Source: JACQZO01 sp964512325
GTDB lineage: Bacteria > Patescibacteriota > Gracilibacteria > RBG-16-42-10
Length of the DNA stretch: 64,000 nt
Direction: 5' to 3'
NCBI GenBank assembly: GCA_964512325.1
Contig: CAZEGN010000001.1
Span: 62,001 to 126,000 of the forward strand
Part shown: positions 1 to 7,970 of the stretch, one piece after another
Layout: each line of letters starts with the position of its first letter
How positions within the stretch are numbered: position 1 is the first letter of the stretch
Made by a program: the position numbers and the translations under genes
The notes under the pieces: generated by a model
The model's database searches: none
Told to the model about the DNA's origin: nothing
The model's input: the letters and a program-made list of their open reading frames with translations, nothing else

Positions 1-1
1 G

Positions 2-466
2 ACTGGCAAGATAGTTGTGCCTGAAGGATTTCGCTTTCCTGACAATGCAGATATAAATCAGCCTCTTAATCTAGAACCTATCCCGCTTGCGCTCCTCCGA
101 GATTCCACCACGCAACAAATGCCGCTTGATCAACGCAGCACTCTTTTTAATCGATTGAATACCAATTATCGCTATGATCCAAACACACAGACAATGTTTA
201 CAGAAGCCTTTCGCTTTGCAGTCAGCATTATCAATTTTGAAACATTCGATCCACAGACACTGAATATACGCAGTGGCAGTGAATTGCTTTGGTACAATCA
301 AAGCACTGAAGATTGTGAATTACGAACAGACCCAAAGTCACCCATGCGCATCAATCAAAAAGTGGCAGTACAGAAAAGCACAGTACTTAGCTTAATTAAT
401 CCTGGCATTTACATCTTTTTTTGTCAGGGTAATCCTGGACCTACTCAGACCATTACCGTTTACTAA
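2..466 (+). CDS. Cupredoxin-like domain protein, 5' end outside window
   Basis: The reading frame is open to the left edge of the window, so only the C-terminal part is present; the GTG at 17 is not a convincing start. The last 80 residues look like a cupredoxin-type beta sandwich: a segment with a Cys after LLWYNQSTED, and a final strand GIYIFFCQGNPGPTQTITVY that resembles the C-terminal strand of plastocyanin-like domains. The usual His-Cys-His-Met copper ligand set is not complete, so copper binding is doubtful and the domain may be purely structural. It lies 2 nt upstream of the next gene and is probably co-transcribed with it. Extracytoplasmic location is inferred from the fold only. Confidence 0.5.
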   Translation, partial: TGKIVVPEGFRFPDNADINQPLNLEPIPLALLRDSTTQQMPLDQRSTLFNRLNTNYRYDPNTQTMFTEAFRFAVSIINFETFDPQTLNIRSGSELLWYNQSTEDCELRTDPKSPMRINQKVAVQKSTVLSLINPGIYIFFCQGNPGPTQTITVY

Positions 467-468
467 TT

Positions 469-1644
469 ATGGCTATTAATAAAAGAAAAAGCGTTCTTGC
501 TCTTATTCCATTTTTTGCAACCACAATCGGTGTCGCGATATTTATTATTTTCTTTAATTATGGGGAGCTCACCTTTACAGCAGAATCCCCCTTTAGTGTG
601 ACCACTGGAAAAGAAACAGTGAATGATACGAATGGTGTTGTTCATCTACGACTGGCTGCTGGCGAACAGACAATAGTAGCTAAAAAAGCAGGCTATTTCG
701 ATCAAACATTTCAAGAAACAGTTGCTGTAAATGCACAGAAAGAAATCGCAGTGGATTTTAGCTTTATTCCAGTCAGCGCCAGTATCAAATTTATTCCACC
801 AATCAGCTACAGCAGTAGTCAACAAATAAACGACAATCAAGTCATGGACTTACTGTTCACAGCGCCAATTACTCAAGCCGTAACGCCTCCTAGTGGCTAT
901 ACGAGAGCAGTCTGGGCACAAAATGGCACTAGCGCCTGCTTCTTTAATCCCACCAATCCTTTACTTGAACCTAAGCTATGGCAAAAAAATAAAAACTTGC
1001 AATCACTACCAACTAATACTTTCAACTGCTTTTCAGCACCGCAAACAATTATTTCAGCACAGCTCAACAATCAAAACTTGCTTATCAATAGCAAGCTTGT
1101 AAAACGGAATGTGCAACTTAATACCATTCTCAACATTGATCCATCAGGTACATGGGGATTATTAGCCGAAACCTATCCCAATAGTTCAAACACACTAGTT
1201 TCAGTATTTAACTTAAACACCAATCAGCTCATTGAAATTGGTACATTTACACTCATCGAGCCAGCCAGATTTATCAGCATAGACAGATTTGCGCTGCGTA
1301 CCAGCACAGGAACTGCAATATACGTACTATCTGCCCCTCAAACAGCAATATTATTATCGTTCAATGTACCATTAACACAGCTCGCTTATAGCACGAGCAC
1401 TCAAAGTTACTATTACCTCACACCAACTCCTGCTAGCGGCCTGCCTTCATTTTCAGAACTGTTAGAAAATAACAGTGTAAGAACGCTGTCTTTAGTAAGC
1501 AATAAAAGTGGCAAAGAAATGCTATTACAAACCTTCAAACCTGAGCAAAATTTTTCCGGCCTAAGCATAAGCCAAGATGGGAAGAAACTGTTTGCAGTCA
1601 ATAAAGACACGCTTGAATTGCAAAGTTATCAACTACAACCTTAG
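469..1644 (+). CDS. Membrane-anchored PEGA-like domain protein
   Basis: 391 residues. A short basic N-terminus is followed by one hydrophobic helix (about residues 10-30) and then an extracytoplasmic region. Residues about 35-100 resemble a PEGA domain (GELTFTAESPFSVTTGKETV... LAAGEQTIVAKKAGYFDQTF), a small beta domain common in surface proteins of many bacteria. The remainder has repeated beta-strand segments that could form a propeller (for example SISQDGKKLFAVNKDT near the end), but I do not recognise a catalytic motif. It starts 2 nt after the upstream cupredoxin-like gene, so the two probably form one transcript. Function unknown; a structural or sensory envelope role is inferred. Confidence 0.6.
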   Translation: MAINKRKSVLALIPFFATTIGVAIFIIFFNYGELTFTAESPFSVTTGKETVNDTNGVVHLRLAAGEQTIVAKKAGYFDQTFQETVAVNAQKEIAVDFSFIPVSASIKFIPPISYSSSQQINDNQVMDLLFTAPITQAVTPPSGYTRAVWAQNGTSACFFNPTNPLLEPKLWQKNKNLQSLPTNTFNCFSAPQTIISAQLNNQNLLINSKLVKRNVQLNTILNIDPSGTWGLLAETYPNSSNTLVSVFNLNTNQLIEIGTFTLIEPARFISIDRFALRTSTGTAIYVLSAPQTAILLSFNVPLTQLAYSTSTQSYYYLTPTPASGLPSFSELLENNSVRTLSLVSNKSGKEMLLQTFKPEQNFSGLSISQDGKKLFAVNKDTLELQSYQLQP

Positions 1645-1669
1645 CAAGTGAGCGCTAATATGCTACCAT
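1641..1669 (+). promoter_or_regulatory. Predicted promoter of infC
   Basis: TTAGCA (1641-1646), 17-nt spacer, TACCAT (1664-1669), with an upstream TATGC that could act as an extended -10. The -10 ends 24 nt before the ATA at 1694, the same geometry as other promoters in this window, and supports that non-canonical start. Confidence 0.5.
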
Positions 1670-1693
1670 TTTAGTGTTATTAACTTTTAGTTT

Positions 1694-2200
1694 ATAAAAA
1701 ACGTTCGCATTAATGGCGCCATTACTGGCTTTGCCGAAGTGAGATTGGTAGATAGTGAAAATCAGCCTATAGGAATTGTACCCCTTGCTAAAGCTTTAAC
1801 GATGGCGCAAGAGGCAGGGCTCGACCTGGTTGAAATTGCACCAAAGGCAATGCCACCAGTATGTCGCATTATGGATTTTGGTAAATTTATCTACCGACAA
1901 CAAAAGCTTGAGAAAAAGCAGAAAAGCAAAAGTCCCAAGAATGAGATTAAAGGTGTTCGCTTAGGCCTAACCACTTCAGTCCATGACCTTGAGACCAAAG
2001 CCAATCAGACCAAACGCTTCTTAGAAAAGAGCGCCAAAGTTAAAATAACGTTGATGTTTCATGGCCGCCAAGCGACAAGAAAAGACCTCGGTGAGGCTAA
2101 GATAAAGGAATTCCTCACGCTCCTAGAAGGACTCTACGCTGTCGAGCAGGCTATCAACACACAAGGCAAATTAATGTCCATGACAATTAAGCCTCTGTAG
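1694..2200 (+). CDS. infC: Translation initiation factor IF-3 with AUA start
   Basis: Binds the 30S subunit, prevents subunit joining and proofreads initiator tRNA and start codon. With the first ATG/GTG-type start (GTG 1739) the protein would lose the conserved N-terminal segment. Reading upstream in frame gives KNVRINGAITGFAEVRLVD, the expected IF-3 N-terminus, and the frame is closed by TAG at 1688-1690. The only sensible initiators are ATA (1694) or ATT (1709), and ATA keeps the KNVR residues. Length 168 residues is normal. The C-terminal domain with KEIKGVRL-type and TLMFHGRQATRKDLG segments is intact. Non-AUG starts in infC are known as an autoregulatory device because IF-3 discriminates against them. 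rpmI and rplT follow. Confidence 0.9.
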   Translation: MKNVRINGAITGFAEVRLVDSENQPIGIVPLAKALTMAQEAGLDLVEIAPKAMPPVCRIMDFGKFIYRQQKLEKKQKSKSPKNEIKGVRLGLTTSVHDLETKANQTKRFLEKSAKVKITLMFHGRQATRKDLGEAKIKEFLTLLEGLYAVEQAINTQGKLMSMTIKPL

Positions 2201-2217
2201 AGGAATTCGCAATTTCA

Positions 2218-2246
2218 TTGACACTCTGCCATAAGACCATTACTAT
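2218..2246 (+). promoter_or_regulatory. Strong predicted promoter of rpmI-rplT
   Basis: TTGACA (2218-2223), 17-nt spacer, TACTAT (2241-2246). Transcription would start near 2253, giving a leader of about 14 nt before the rpmI ATG with no Shine-Dalgarno sequence. Confidence 0.65.
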
Positions 2247-2266
2247 ACCAGCGCTTATTTTTTGAT

Positions 2267-2470
2267 ATGAAGCTAAAGTCATCGTCCACCGCGAAAAAAC
2301 GTATTGCACGTACGGGCAGCAAAAAAAAGAAAACGTACATGCGCGAAAAGGCGGGCAAAAATCACCTTTTGAAGAACAAATCTAAACGTCAAAAGAATTT
2401 AGATAATGGTGGCGCTTTGGTGAGTGCTGCTGATTCAACAAAAATGCATCGTTTATTACCTTATAGTTAA
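2267..2470 (+). CDS. rpmI: Ribosomal protein bL35
   Basis: 67-residue, very basic protein matching the bL35 family: MKLKSSSTAKKRIARTGSKK at the start (normally MPKMKTHSGAAKRF-type), then the conserved HLLKNKSKRQKNL segment typical of the central helix. It is a component of the 50S subunit. It sits in the standard infC-rpmI-rplT order, 3 nt before rplT, and has its own good promoter between infC and rpmI. The N-terminus lacks the usual Pro-Lys after Met but is otherwise ordinary. Confidence 0.95.
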   Translation: MKLKSSSTAKKRIARTGSKKKKTYMREKAGKNHLLKNKSKRQKNLDNGGALVSAADSTKMHRLLPYS

Positions 2471-2473
2471 TTT

Positions 2474-2815
2474 ATGCGTGTCAAACGTGGTGTTGCGGCA
2501 CATCGCCGTCACAAGAAAATTCTTAAAAGTACAAAAGGCTATCGCGGCTTAAGTAGCAAGACTTTCAAGATGGCTCGCCAAGCATTCTTCAAAGCTGGCC
2601 AACACTCATACTTAGATCGTCGCAAGAAGCGTCGTACTTTCCGTAGCTTATGGATTCAGCGTATTAATGCTGCATGTCGTGAACAAGGGATGAGCTACTC
2701 ACAGTTTATGTCTAAGCTACGCGTGAAAGGCATTGTTTTAAACCGAAAAATGCTTTCTGAAATGGCATTTACCGATGACGCATCTTTCAAGCAACTGATA
2801 GCTTCAGTAAAGTAG
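2474..2815 (+). CDS. rplT: Ribosomal protein bL20
   Basis: 113 residues, the normal length. Conserved bL20 features are visible: MRVKRGVAAHRRHKKILK at the N-terminus, AKGYRG-type segment (STKGYRGLSSKTFKMA), the DRRKKRRTFRSLWIQRINAA helix and the C-terminal domain with YSQFMSKLRVKGIVLNRKML. It binds 23S rRNA early in 50S assembly and in other bacteria represses its own operon. It ends the infC cluster and is followed 28 nt later by a rho-independent terminator. Confidence 0.97.
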   Translation: MRVKRGVAAHRRHKKILKSTKGYRGLSSKTFKMARQAFFKAGQHSYLDRRKKRRTFRSLWIQRINAACREQGMSYSQFMSKLRVKGIVLNRKMLSEMAFTDDASFKQLIASVK

Positions 2816-2843
2816 ACTAACGTTTCTGCGAACAAACAAACTA

Positions 2844-2868
2844 AAGAGGCCACAGGGCCTCTTTTTTG
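2844..2868 (+). terminator. Rho-independent terminator after rplT
   Basis: Perfect stem AAGAGGCC / GGCCTCTT with an ACAG loop, followed by a run of six T, 28 nt past the rplT stop. Confidence 0.9.
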
Positions 2869-2883
2869 TAGTCACAAAAAAGA

Positions 2884-3046
2884 GGAATTCAAGATTCAAA
2901 ATGAAAAATGCAAAGAGGATACGGAGGATTATAAATTATAGATTATCAATTGCTGGAGCTTTTTAATCTGCTCATTTGTCACACTCCTAAAAAAGAGCGC
3001 TGGCGCTATTTTTTATTTTGAATTTTGAATCTTGAATTTTGAATTC
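2884..3046. repeat. AT-rich intergenic repeat with long inverted ends (family 1)
   Basis: Lies between the convergent ends of rplT and the methyltransferase gene. GAATTCAAGATTCAAAAT at 2884-2901 is the reverse complement of sequence inside 3015-3046, where TTGAATTTTGAAT units are also directly repeated. The centre (2927-2952) contains GATTATAAATTATAGATTAT followed by CAATTG, which recurs near 9934-9994 and 55208-55318. It could work as a bidirectional transcription end or be a small dispersed element. No gene is visible in it. Confidence 0.6.
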
Positions 3047-3050
3047 TCCC

Positions 3051-3593
3051 CTACATCTTATAAATAAAGACTGGACCAAAGTTTTTCTTGGGGACTGCGG
3101 GAATTATCTCGCTTTCTTGCCAGCCGGGAATCTTAAAAGCATAGGAGATAATTTTCGCGCCTTTTTTTAATTCCCGTTTGTACTTAGGTGCATTGCGTTT
3201 GAAAGGGCCGTATAACATATAGCAAAACATTACATCGACATCAGTTAAATCAGCATGATCGCTATTACGAAAGAGAATTTTGATCTGCTGCCGATATTTT
3301 CTTGTCCGCCAAAGAGCTAACAAGTAGGGCAAAAAAAACAATTCATAGCCCTCCCCTTTTACCCCTGGTACTGCACGACAGGCAGTGAGCAGCATTCTGC
3401 CATCACCACAGCCAGGATCTAGTACTTTCATGCCAGGCTTAAGCTTTGCGGCTTTAATCATATGCTCTACCACTGGTTGAGGCGTTGGGATGAAGGGGGC
3501 GCCAATAAAACAGACATAGGCCGTAATTAAAAAGAGCACTCCGCCGATGATATAGAGTGTCGGCATGAGGATAAGCGCTATTGTTTCAATCAT
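3051..3593 (-). CDS. Membrane-anchored class I SAM-dependent methyltransferase
   Basis: 180 residues. An N-terminal hydrophobic helix (about 5-30) anchors a small Rossmann methyltransferase domain whose SAM-binding motif I is GMKVLDPGCGDGRML (about residues 55-70). An acidic residue pair around GYELF would bind the ribose. The C-terminal part (AKIISYAFKIPGW) resembles motifs of small uncharacterised methyltransferases found in many candidate-phylum genomes. The substrate is unknown. It begins 9 nt downstream of the mfd stop codon on the same strand and is probably co-transcribed with mfd. Its stop lies beside the intergenic repeat at 2884-3046. Confidence 0.75.
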   Translation of the reverse strand: MIETIALILMPTLYIIGGVLFLITAYVCFIGAPFIPTPQPVVEHMIKAAKLKPGMKVLDPGCGDGRMLLTACRAVPGVKGEGYELFFLPYLLALWRTRKYRQQIKILFRNSDHADLTDVDVMFCYMLYGPFKRNAPKYKRELKKGAKIISYAFKIPGWQESEIIPAVPKKNFGPVFIYKM

Positions 3594-3602
3594 GAGAACA
3601 AG

Positions 3603-6600
3603 TTATTTGGATATCACCAAAGCATCATCAAAGGCTGCTGCAAAGGCACGAATATCTTCGCATAAGCGCTTAAACCAATCCACTCCTAATTCCTCTTTTT
3701 TAATCTTTAACACTTGACCAGATATCATCCAGCGTGGGTTTTGTGCTAATAGCTTCATAATCTCACGTGGTGTTACCTTTGGACCGAGCACAAGCTCAAT
3801 TCTTTTCTGACGTTCGATATATGTCTCTTTAATTGCTAATAAGTTAGCCTTAGTAGCATATATTTTGAGACTCAGAATTTGAAGCAAGTTTTTCGTTTCA
3901 GTAGGCAATTCACCGAACTTTTCTTCAAGCTCTTTGGTAAGCTCGGTCAATGTATCCAAACTGTCGCAGCTCGCTAGCTGTTGGTAATGTTTGATTTTAT
4001 CAATATGGTCATCAATATATGTGCCAGGAATGTATGCTGTAACGGGCAGTTCAATCAGCGTTTCTTCTTTGGGTTTATTGATAAAGTCAACCTGGCTCTT
4101 CCCTGCTTTGATGTTTTCGATCGCTTGTTTCAGCAAACGAGTAAAGTGAGTTACACCGATAGCATTAATGCTGCCATGCTGTTTGGCACCAAGAATATCA
4201 CCAGCACCTCGAATCTCTAAGTCACGCATTGCGATTTGGAAGCCACTACCCAACTCTGAAGCTTCAACAATTGCCCTAAGGCGTTTCTTGGCAACATCTT
4301 CAAGCTTTTGGCTGTGATACAGGAAGTAGGCATATGCTTGACTCGCACTTCTACCTACTCGCCCACGCAACTGATATGCCTGAGCCAATCCTAAGCGCTC
4401 CGCATTGTCGACAATTAATGTATTGGCATTCGGCAAATCAATACCGTTTTCAATAATAGTAGAACTAATCAATACATCAAATTCATGAGCTTTAAAGCTC
4501 ATAATACGGTTCTCCAGCTCTTCGTTTGCTAATTGGCCATGAGCCACAATAAAGCGTGCCTCAGGTACTAATGACTGTAGCTTGGTCTTCATGCTCTCAA
4601 TAGTCTGTACTCTGTTATGTAAGAAATACACCTGTCCTTTTCTTTGCAGTTCACGCAAAATAGCCTCACGGATAAATGACATACTGAAGCGACGAACTTC
4701 AGTGACCACCGGCAAGCGTCCAGGTGGTGGTGTGGTAATAGTCGAAATATCGCGCAGACCTGACAAGCTCATGTTTAGCGTGCGCGGAATTGGGGTGGCG
4801 GTAAGCGTCAAAATATCAACACTGTGACGCAAAGCCTTTAGCTTTTCTTTTTGCTTCACACCAAAACGCTGCTCTTCATCTACCACAACTAATCCTAAGT
4901 CTTTAAATTTAATATCTTCCTGTAATAAACGATGCGTGCCAATGATTATATCTAATTCGCCTTTTGCCAACTTTGCTAATGTTTTTTTCTGGTCTGTTGC
5001 TGAGTTAAAACGAGATATCATACCCACTCTTACCCCAAAAGGCTTCATACGTTTCTCAAAAGAGCGAAAGTGTTGATCTACCAGAATGGTAATTGGCGCC
5101 AGCACTGCCACTTGCTTGCCACTTAAAAAGGCTTTGAATGCGGCTCGCATAGCTACTTCCGTTTTACCAAATCCAACATCACCACAAAGCAAACGATCCA
5201 TTGGTTTTTCTTTCTCCATATCACGACAAATTTCCTCAATTGCCTTGAGCTGACCGGGTGTAGCTACATAGCCAAAGCTAGCATCAAACTGTGACATGGT
5301 GATATCATCTGATGAATGAGCGAAGCCTTTTGCGGTTTCACGCAATGCGTACAGTTCCAAAAGTTCCTTTGCAATGACAAGACTCTCTTTACGAGCTTCA
5401 GACGTCACTCTATTCCAGTCCCCAGAGCCTAAACGCGTTAAAGGAGGCGCATGATCTCCAGTTGCACCAATGTATTTATTTACTTTATCTGCCTGCTCTA
5501 CTGGCACAAAAAGCTTGTCCCCCTTAGCATAATCGAGTTGTAGATATTCCCGTGTTGTTTGATCCACTGTTTTTTGAATGGTCCCTTGGAACAAAGCCAA
5601 GCCGTGATCAATGTGTACAACCAAGTCACCGGGATTAAGGCTAGCTAAAAAAGCCGCGTCTACTTGAGATTGTGTATATTTCTTAGGTTTTTGAAATTGC
5701 CCAAATATTTCTTGATCAGTAATCACTAACAGCTTCAGTGAAGCATTTTGGAACGCTTCAGGGAACTGCAAAGACTGTGAACTAAAGCTATCACGGGCCT
5801 GTCGGTTTGCTCTCTTTTCAATAAGATGAACTCGAGTTAGCTCTTCGTTGGTATAGCCCTGATCAACCAGCAATTGCCACACCTTTTCAGCATCTGCAGT
5901 GAACAAAATAACTTGCCACTGTTCATCCACTTTTGTTTTCAAATCCTTAGTGAACTCCAATGGATTGTGAAAACGAAGCACAGACGTAAAGTGCATATCA
6001 ATCACTCCAGAGGCATCATTTACATCTTCTGCGAACGGCAAGAAATTAATGACCTTAGCATCTTTAGGCAACTCTGGCGTAACAGACAACTCATCCAATA
6101 CAACCAAGCTTCCAGCAAAGTAATCCTTCAAAAAAGCATTATAGCCGCGAGTGTCTACTGGAAAAATGCTGGTACTTTTGTACTCCTCCCCCTTTTCCTG
6201 AGTGGCTGGGTTAAAGGCATGGAGTGACTCTACCACATCATCAAACAACTCAATACGCAATGGCGTTTCACGATTCACCGGGAAAATATCAATTATTCCT
6301 CCTCTTTTCACGTAAAAACCAGGATCAACAATTAAACCATTAGCTAGTTGATAGCCGCTATCAATGAGTTTATTGAAAAACTTCACAAATTGTAGTTTTT
6401 CACCAGACTTCAAAGTTAGCTTAGCCTGATCAATATCATATGCAGTTGGCAGTTTTAATTCAGACCACACCTTAGGCGATGTAATAACAAAAGGCTTCTT
6501 ATTTTGATGAATTAAAGCCACTAAGCGCATTACCAACAAATGATGATTGCCTAACAATACATCCTCATTCAAAACAAAACAGTCAGGAATCTCCCATAAT

Positions 6601-6809
6601 TGTTCATCTGACGCTAAGCGCTCTAACATAGCGCTATCATCTACGAGCCATAAGACTGGGCACTGCAATTGTTCACGTATATGAAATACCGTAAGCATTT
6701 TGCTTGCTGAACTAGCTGCGCCGGTGAAATGTAAAACTTTTCCAGATGACAACGTCGCTGCATATTTTTCTGCAGGCAGTGTTGCCAAAGCACAAACTGG
6801 CAATGACAT
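3603..6809 (-). CDS. mfd: Transcription-repair coupling factor Mfd
   Basis: DNA translocase that removes stalled RNA polymerase and recruits UvrA. Domains in order: a degenerate UvrB-like N-terminal part, the RNA-polymerase-interacting CarD-like domain (LNPGDLVVHIDHGLALFQG), then a RecG-like superfamily 2 helicase with Walker A GDVGFGKTEVAMRAAF, the DEEQ box (VVVDEEQRFGVKQKEKL), TATPIPRTL, and motif VI QLRGRVGRS, followed by the C-terminal TRCF domain. About 1068 residues from the ATG at 6809, close to the family's 1100-1150. An in-frame GTG at 6845 and TTG at 6833 are alternatives; the GTG would almost coincide with the predicted transcription start. It is divergent from mreB. Confidence 0.95.
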   Translation of the reverse strand: MSLPVCALATLPAEKYAATLSSGKVLHFTGAASSASKMLTVFHIREQLQCPVLWLVDDSAMLERLASDEQLWEIPDCFVLNEDVLLGNHHLLVMRLVALIHQNKKPFVITSPKVWSELKLPTAYDIDQAKLTLKSGEKLQFVKFFNKLIDSGYQLANGLIVDPGFYVKRGGIIDIFPVNRETPLRIELFDDVVESLHAFNPATQEKGEEYKSTSIFPVDTRGYNAFLKDYFAGSLVVLDELSVTPELPKDAKVINFLPFAEDVNDASGVIDMHFTSVLRFHNPLEFTKDLKTKVDEQWQVILFTADAEKVWQLLVDQGYTNEELTRVHLIEKRANRQARDSFSSQSLQFPEAFQNASLKLLVITDQEIFGQFQKPKKYTQSQVDAAFLASLNPGDLVVHIDHGLALFQGTIQKTVDQTTREYLQLDYAKGDKLFVPVEQADKVNKYIGATGDHAPPLTRLGSGDWNRVTSEARKESLVIAKELLELYALRETAKGFAHSSDDITMSQFDASFGYVATPGQLKAIEEICRDMEKEKPMDRLLCGDVGFGKTEVAMRAAFKAFLSGKQVAVLAPITILVDQHFRSFEKRMKPFGVRVGMISRFNSATDQKKTLAKLAKGELDIIIGTHRLLQEDIKFKDLGLVVVDEEQRFGVKQKEKLKALRHSVDILTLTATPIPRTLNMSLSGLRDISTITTPPPGRLPVVTEVRRFSMSFIREAILRELQRKGQVYFLHNRVQTIESMKTKLQSLVPEARFIVAHGQLANEELENRIMSFKAHEFDVLISSTIIENGIDLPNANTLIVDNAERLGLAQAYQLRGRVGRSASQAYAYFLYHSQKLEDVAKKRLRAIVEASELGSGFQIAMRDLEIRGAGDILGAKQHGSINAIGVTHFTRLLKQAIENIKAGKSQVDFINKPKEETLIELPVTAYIPGTYIDDHIDKIKHYQQLASCDSLDTLTELTKELEEKFGELPTETKNLLQILSLKIYATKANLLAIKETYIERQKRIELVLGPKVTPREIMKLLAQNPRWMISGQVLKIKKEELGVDWFKRLCEDIRAFAAAFDDALVISK

Positions 6810-6851
6810 GAATACTATAAAATACAGGGGCGAAATCAAGCCCACACAGTA

Positions 6852-6880
6852 AGTATAGTAATGTTCTATATTTACTGCAA
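6852..6880 (-). promoter_or_regulatory. Predicted promoter of mfd
   Basis: On the minus strand TTGCAG (6880-6875), 17-nt spacer, TATACT (6857-6852). The start of transcription would fall around 6845, which argues for a start codon downstream of the GTG at 6845. Confidence 0.6.
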
Positions 6881-6954
6881 GCTAAAAATGCCATATTCTT
6901 AGCGAGCAGTAAGAGAACTCTCTTTTTTGTATCCCAAACTTAGCACCTTTTTCT

Positions 6955-7968
6955 ATGATATTTAGTAAGAAAATTGCAATCGACTTAGGAACCACGAATA
7001 CCCGTGTGCATGTGGAGGGACGAGGTATTATTGCCCAAGATCCATCCATTGTGGCTGTATCTGACCAAAAAAGAATCCTGGCCATTGGCGAAGAGGCTAA
7101 AATCATGTTAGGGCGCACACCAGAAATGATTAATGCTCACCAGCCATTACAAGATGGAGCCATCGCTGACTATCGTGTCACAGAGGCATTGTTACGTCAT
7201 TTCATTAATAAAGCCGCAGGCAGATTCCGTGTTTTTAATCCGGAAGTAATGATTTCTGTTTCAGCCGGCATAACTAGTACAGAAAGAAGAGCCGTGATTG
7301 ATGCGGCAATATCAGCAGGCGCTCATGAAGCTTATCTGATTAAGCACCCCCTTGCTGCGGCCATAGGTGCAAATATTCCCATTGCCGAACCAGTAGGCAA
7401 TTTTATAGTTGATATTGGTGGTGGAACCACAGAAGTAGCCGTCATTTCTTTGGGAGGCATTGTAGTGTCGGAATCAGTTCGTGTGGGCGGCAATAAACTC
7501 GACCAAAGCATTTCAGAACATATTCGTAAGCAATATGGTCTATCGATTGGGCCTCGCACAGCGGAAGAAGTAAAAATCGCAGTGGGTAGTGCGATTCCTC
7601 TTAAGGAGGCGCTTCGCATTAACATTCGTGGACGAGATCTCATGACTGGCCTACCTCGCGTAATAGAAGTACACACAGGTGATGTGGTAAAAGCAATTAC
7701 CGATGAGTTAGAAAAAATCATCCTTGCTGTAAAAAAGGTATTGGAACAAACACCGCCTGAATTAAGTGCTGATATTATTGATCATGGCATTGTCCTCACT
7801 GGTGGTGGCGCGCAATTACGGAATCTCGCAGAATTGATTAGCCATCATACTGGAGTGCCAACAGTAGTAGTAGACGAGCCAGCGCTTTGTGTGGTAAGAG
7901 GAGTTGCCGTGGCCTTAGAAAACCTAGAAGCTTATAAAAGAAGCCTTATTGGCAGTAAAAATCGTTAA
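6955..7968 (+). CDS. mreB: Rod shape-determining protein MreB
   Basis: Actin-family ATPase that forms cytoplasmic filaments under the membrane and guides lateral wall synthesis. 337 residues, normal length. Phosphate-1 loop KIAIDLGTTNTRVHV (about 6-20), phosphate-2 loop NFIVDIGGGTTEVAVISLGG, and adenosine motif GIVLTGGGAQLRNL are all present. The N-terminal IFSKK is typical of the membrane-contacting segment. mreC/mreD do not follow; instead an O-antigen-ligase-like gene starts 2 nt later. This suggests a rod-like cell with peptidoglycan, with wall and surface glycan genes linked. Confidence 0.95.
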   Translation: MIFSKKIAIDLGTTNTRVHVEGRGIIAQDPSIVAVSDQKRILAIGEEAKIMLGRTPEMINAHQPLQDGAIADYRVTEALLRHFINKAAGRFRVFNPEVMISVSAGITSTERRAVIDAAISAGAHEAYLIKHPLAAAIGANIPIAEPVGNFIVDIGGGTTEVAVISLGGIVVSESVRVGGNKLDQSISEHIRKQYGLSIGPRTAEEVKIAVGSAIPLKEALRINIRGRDLMTGLPRVIEVHTGDVVKAITDELEKIILAVKKVLEQTPPELSADIIDHGIVLTGGGAQLRNLAELISHHTGVPTVVVDEPALCVVRGVAVALENLEAYKRSLIGSKNR

Positions 7969-7970
7969 TC

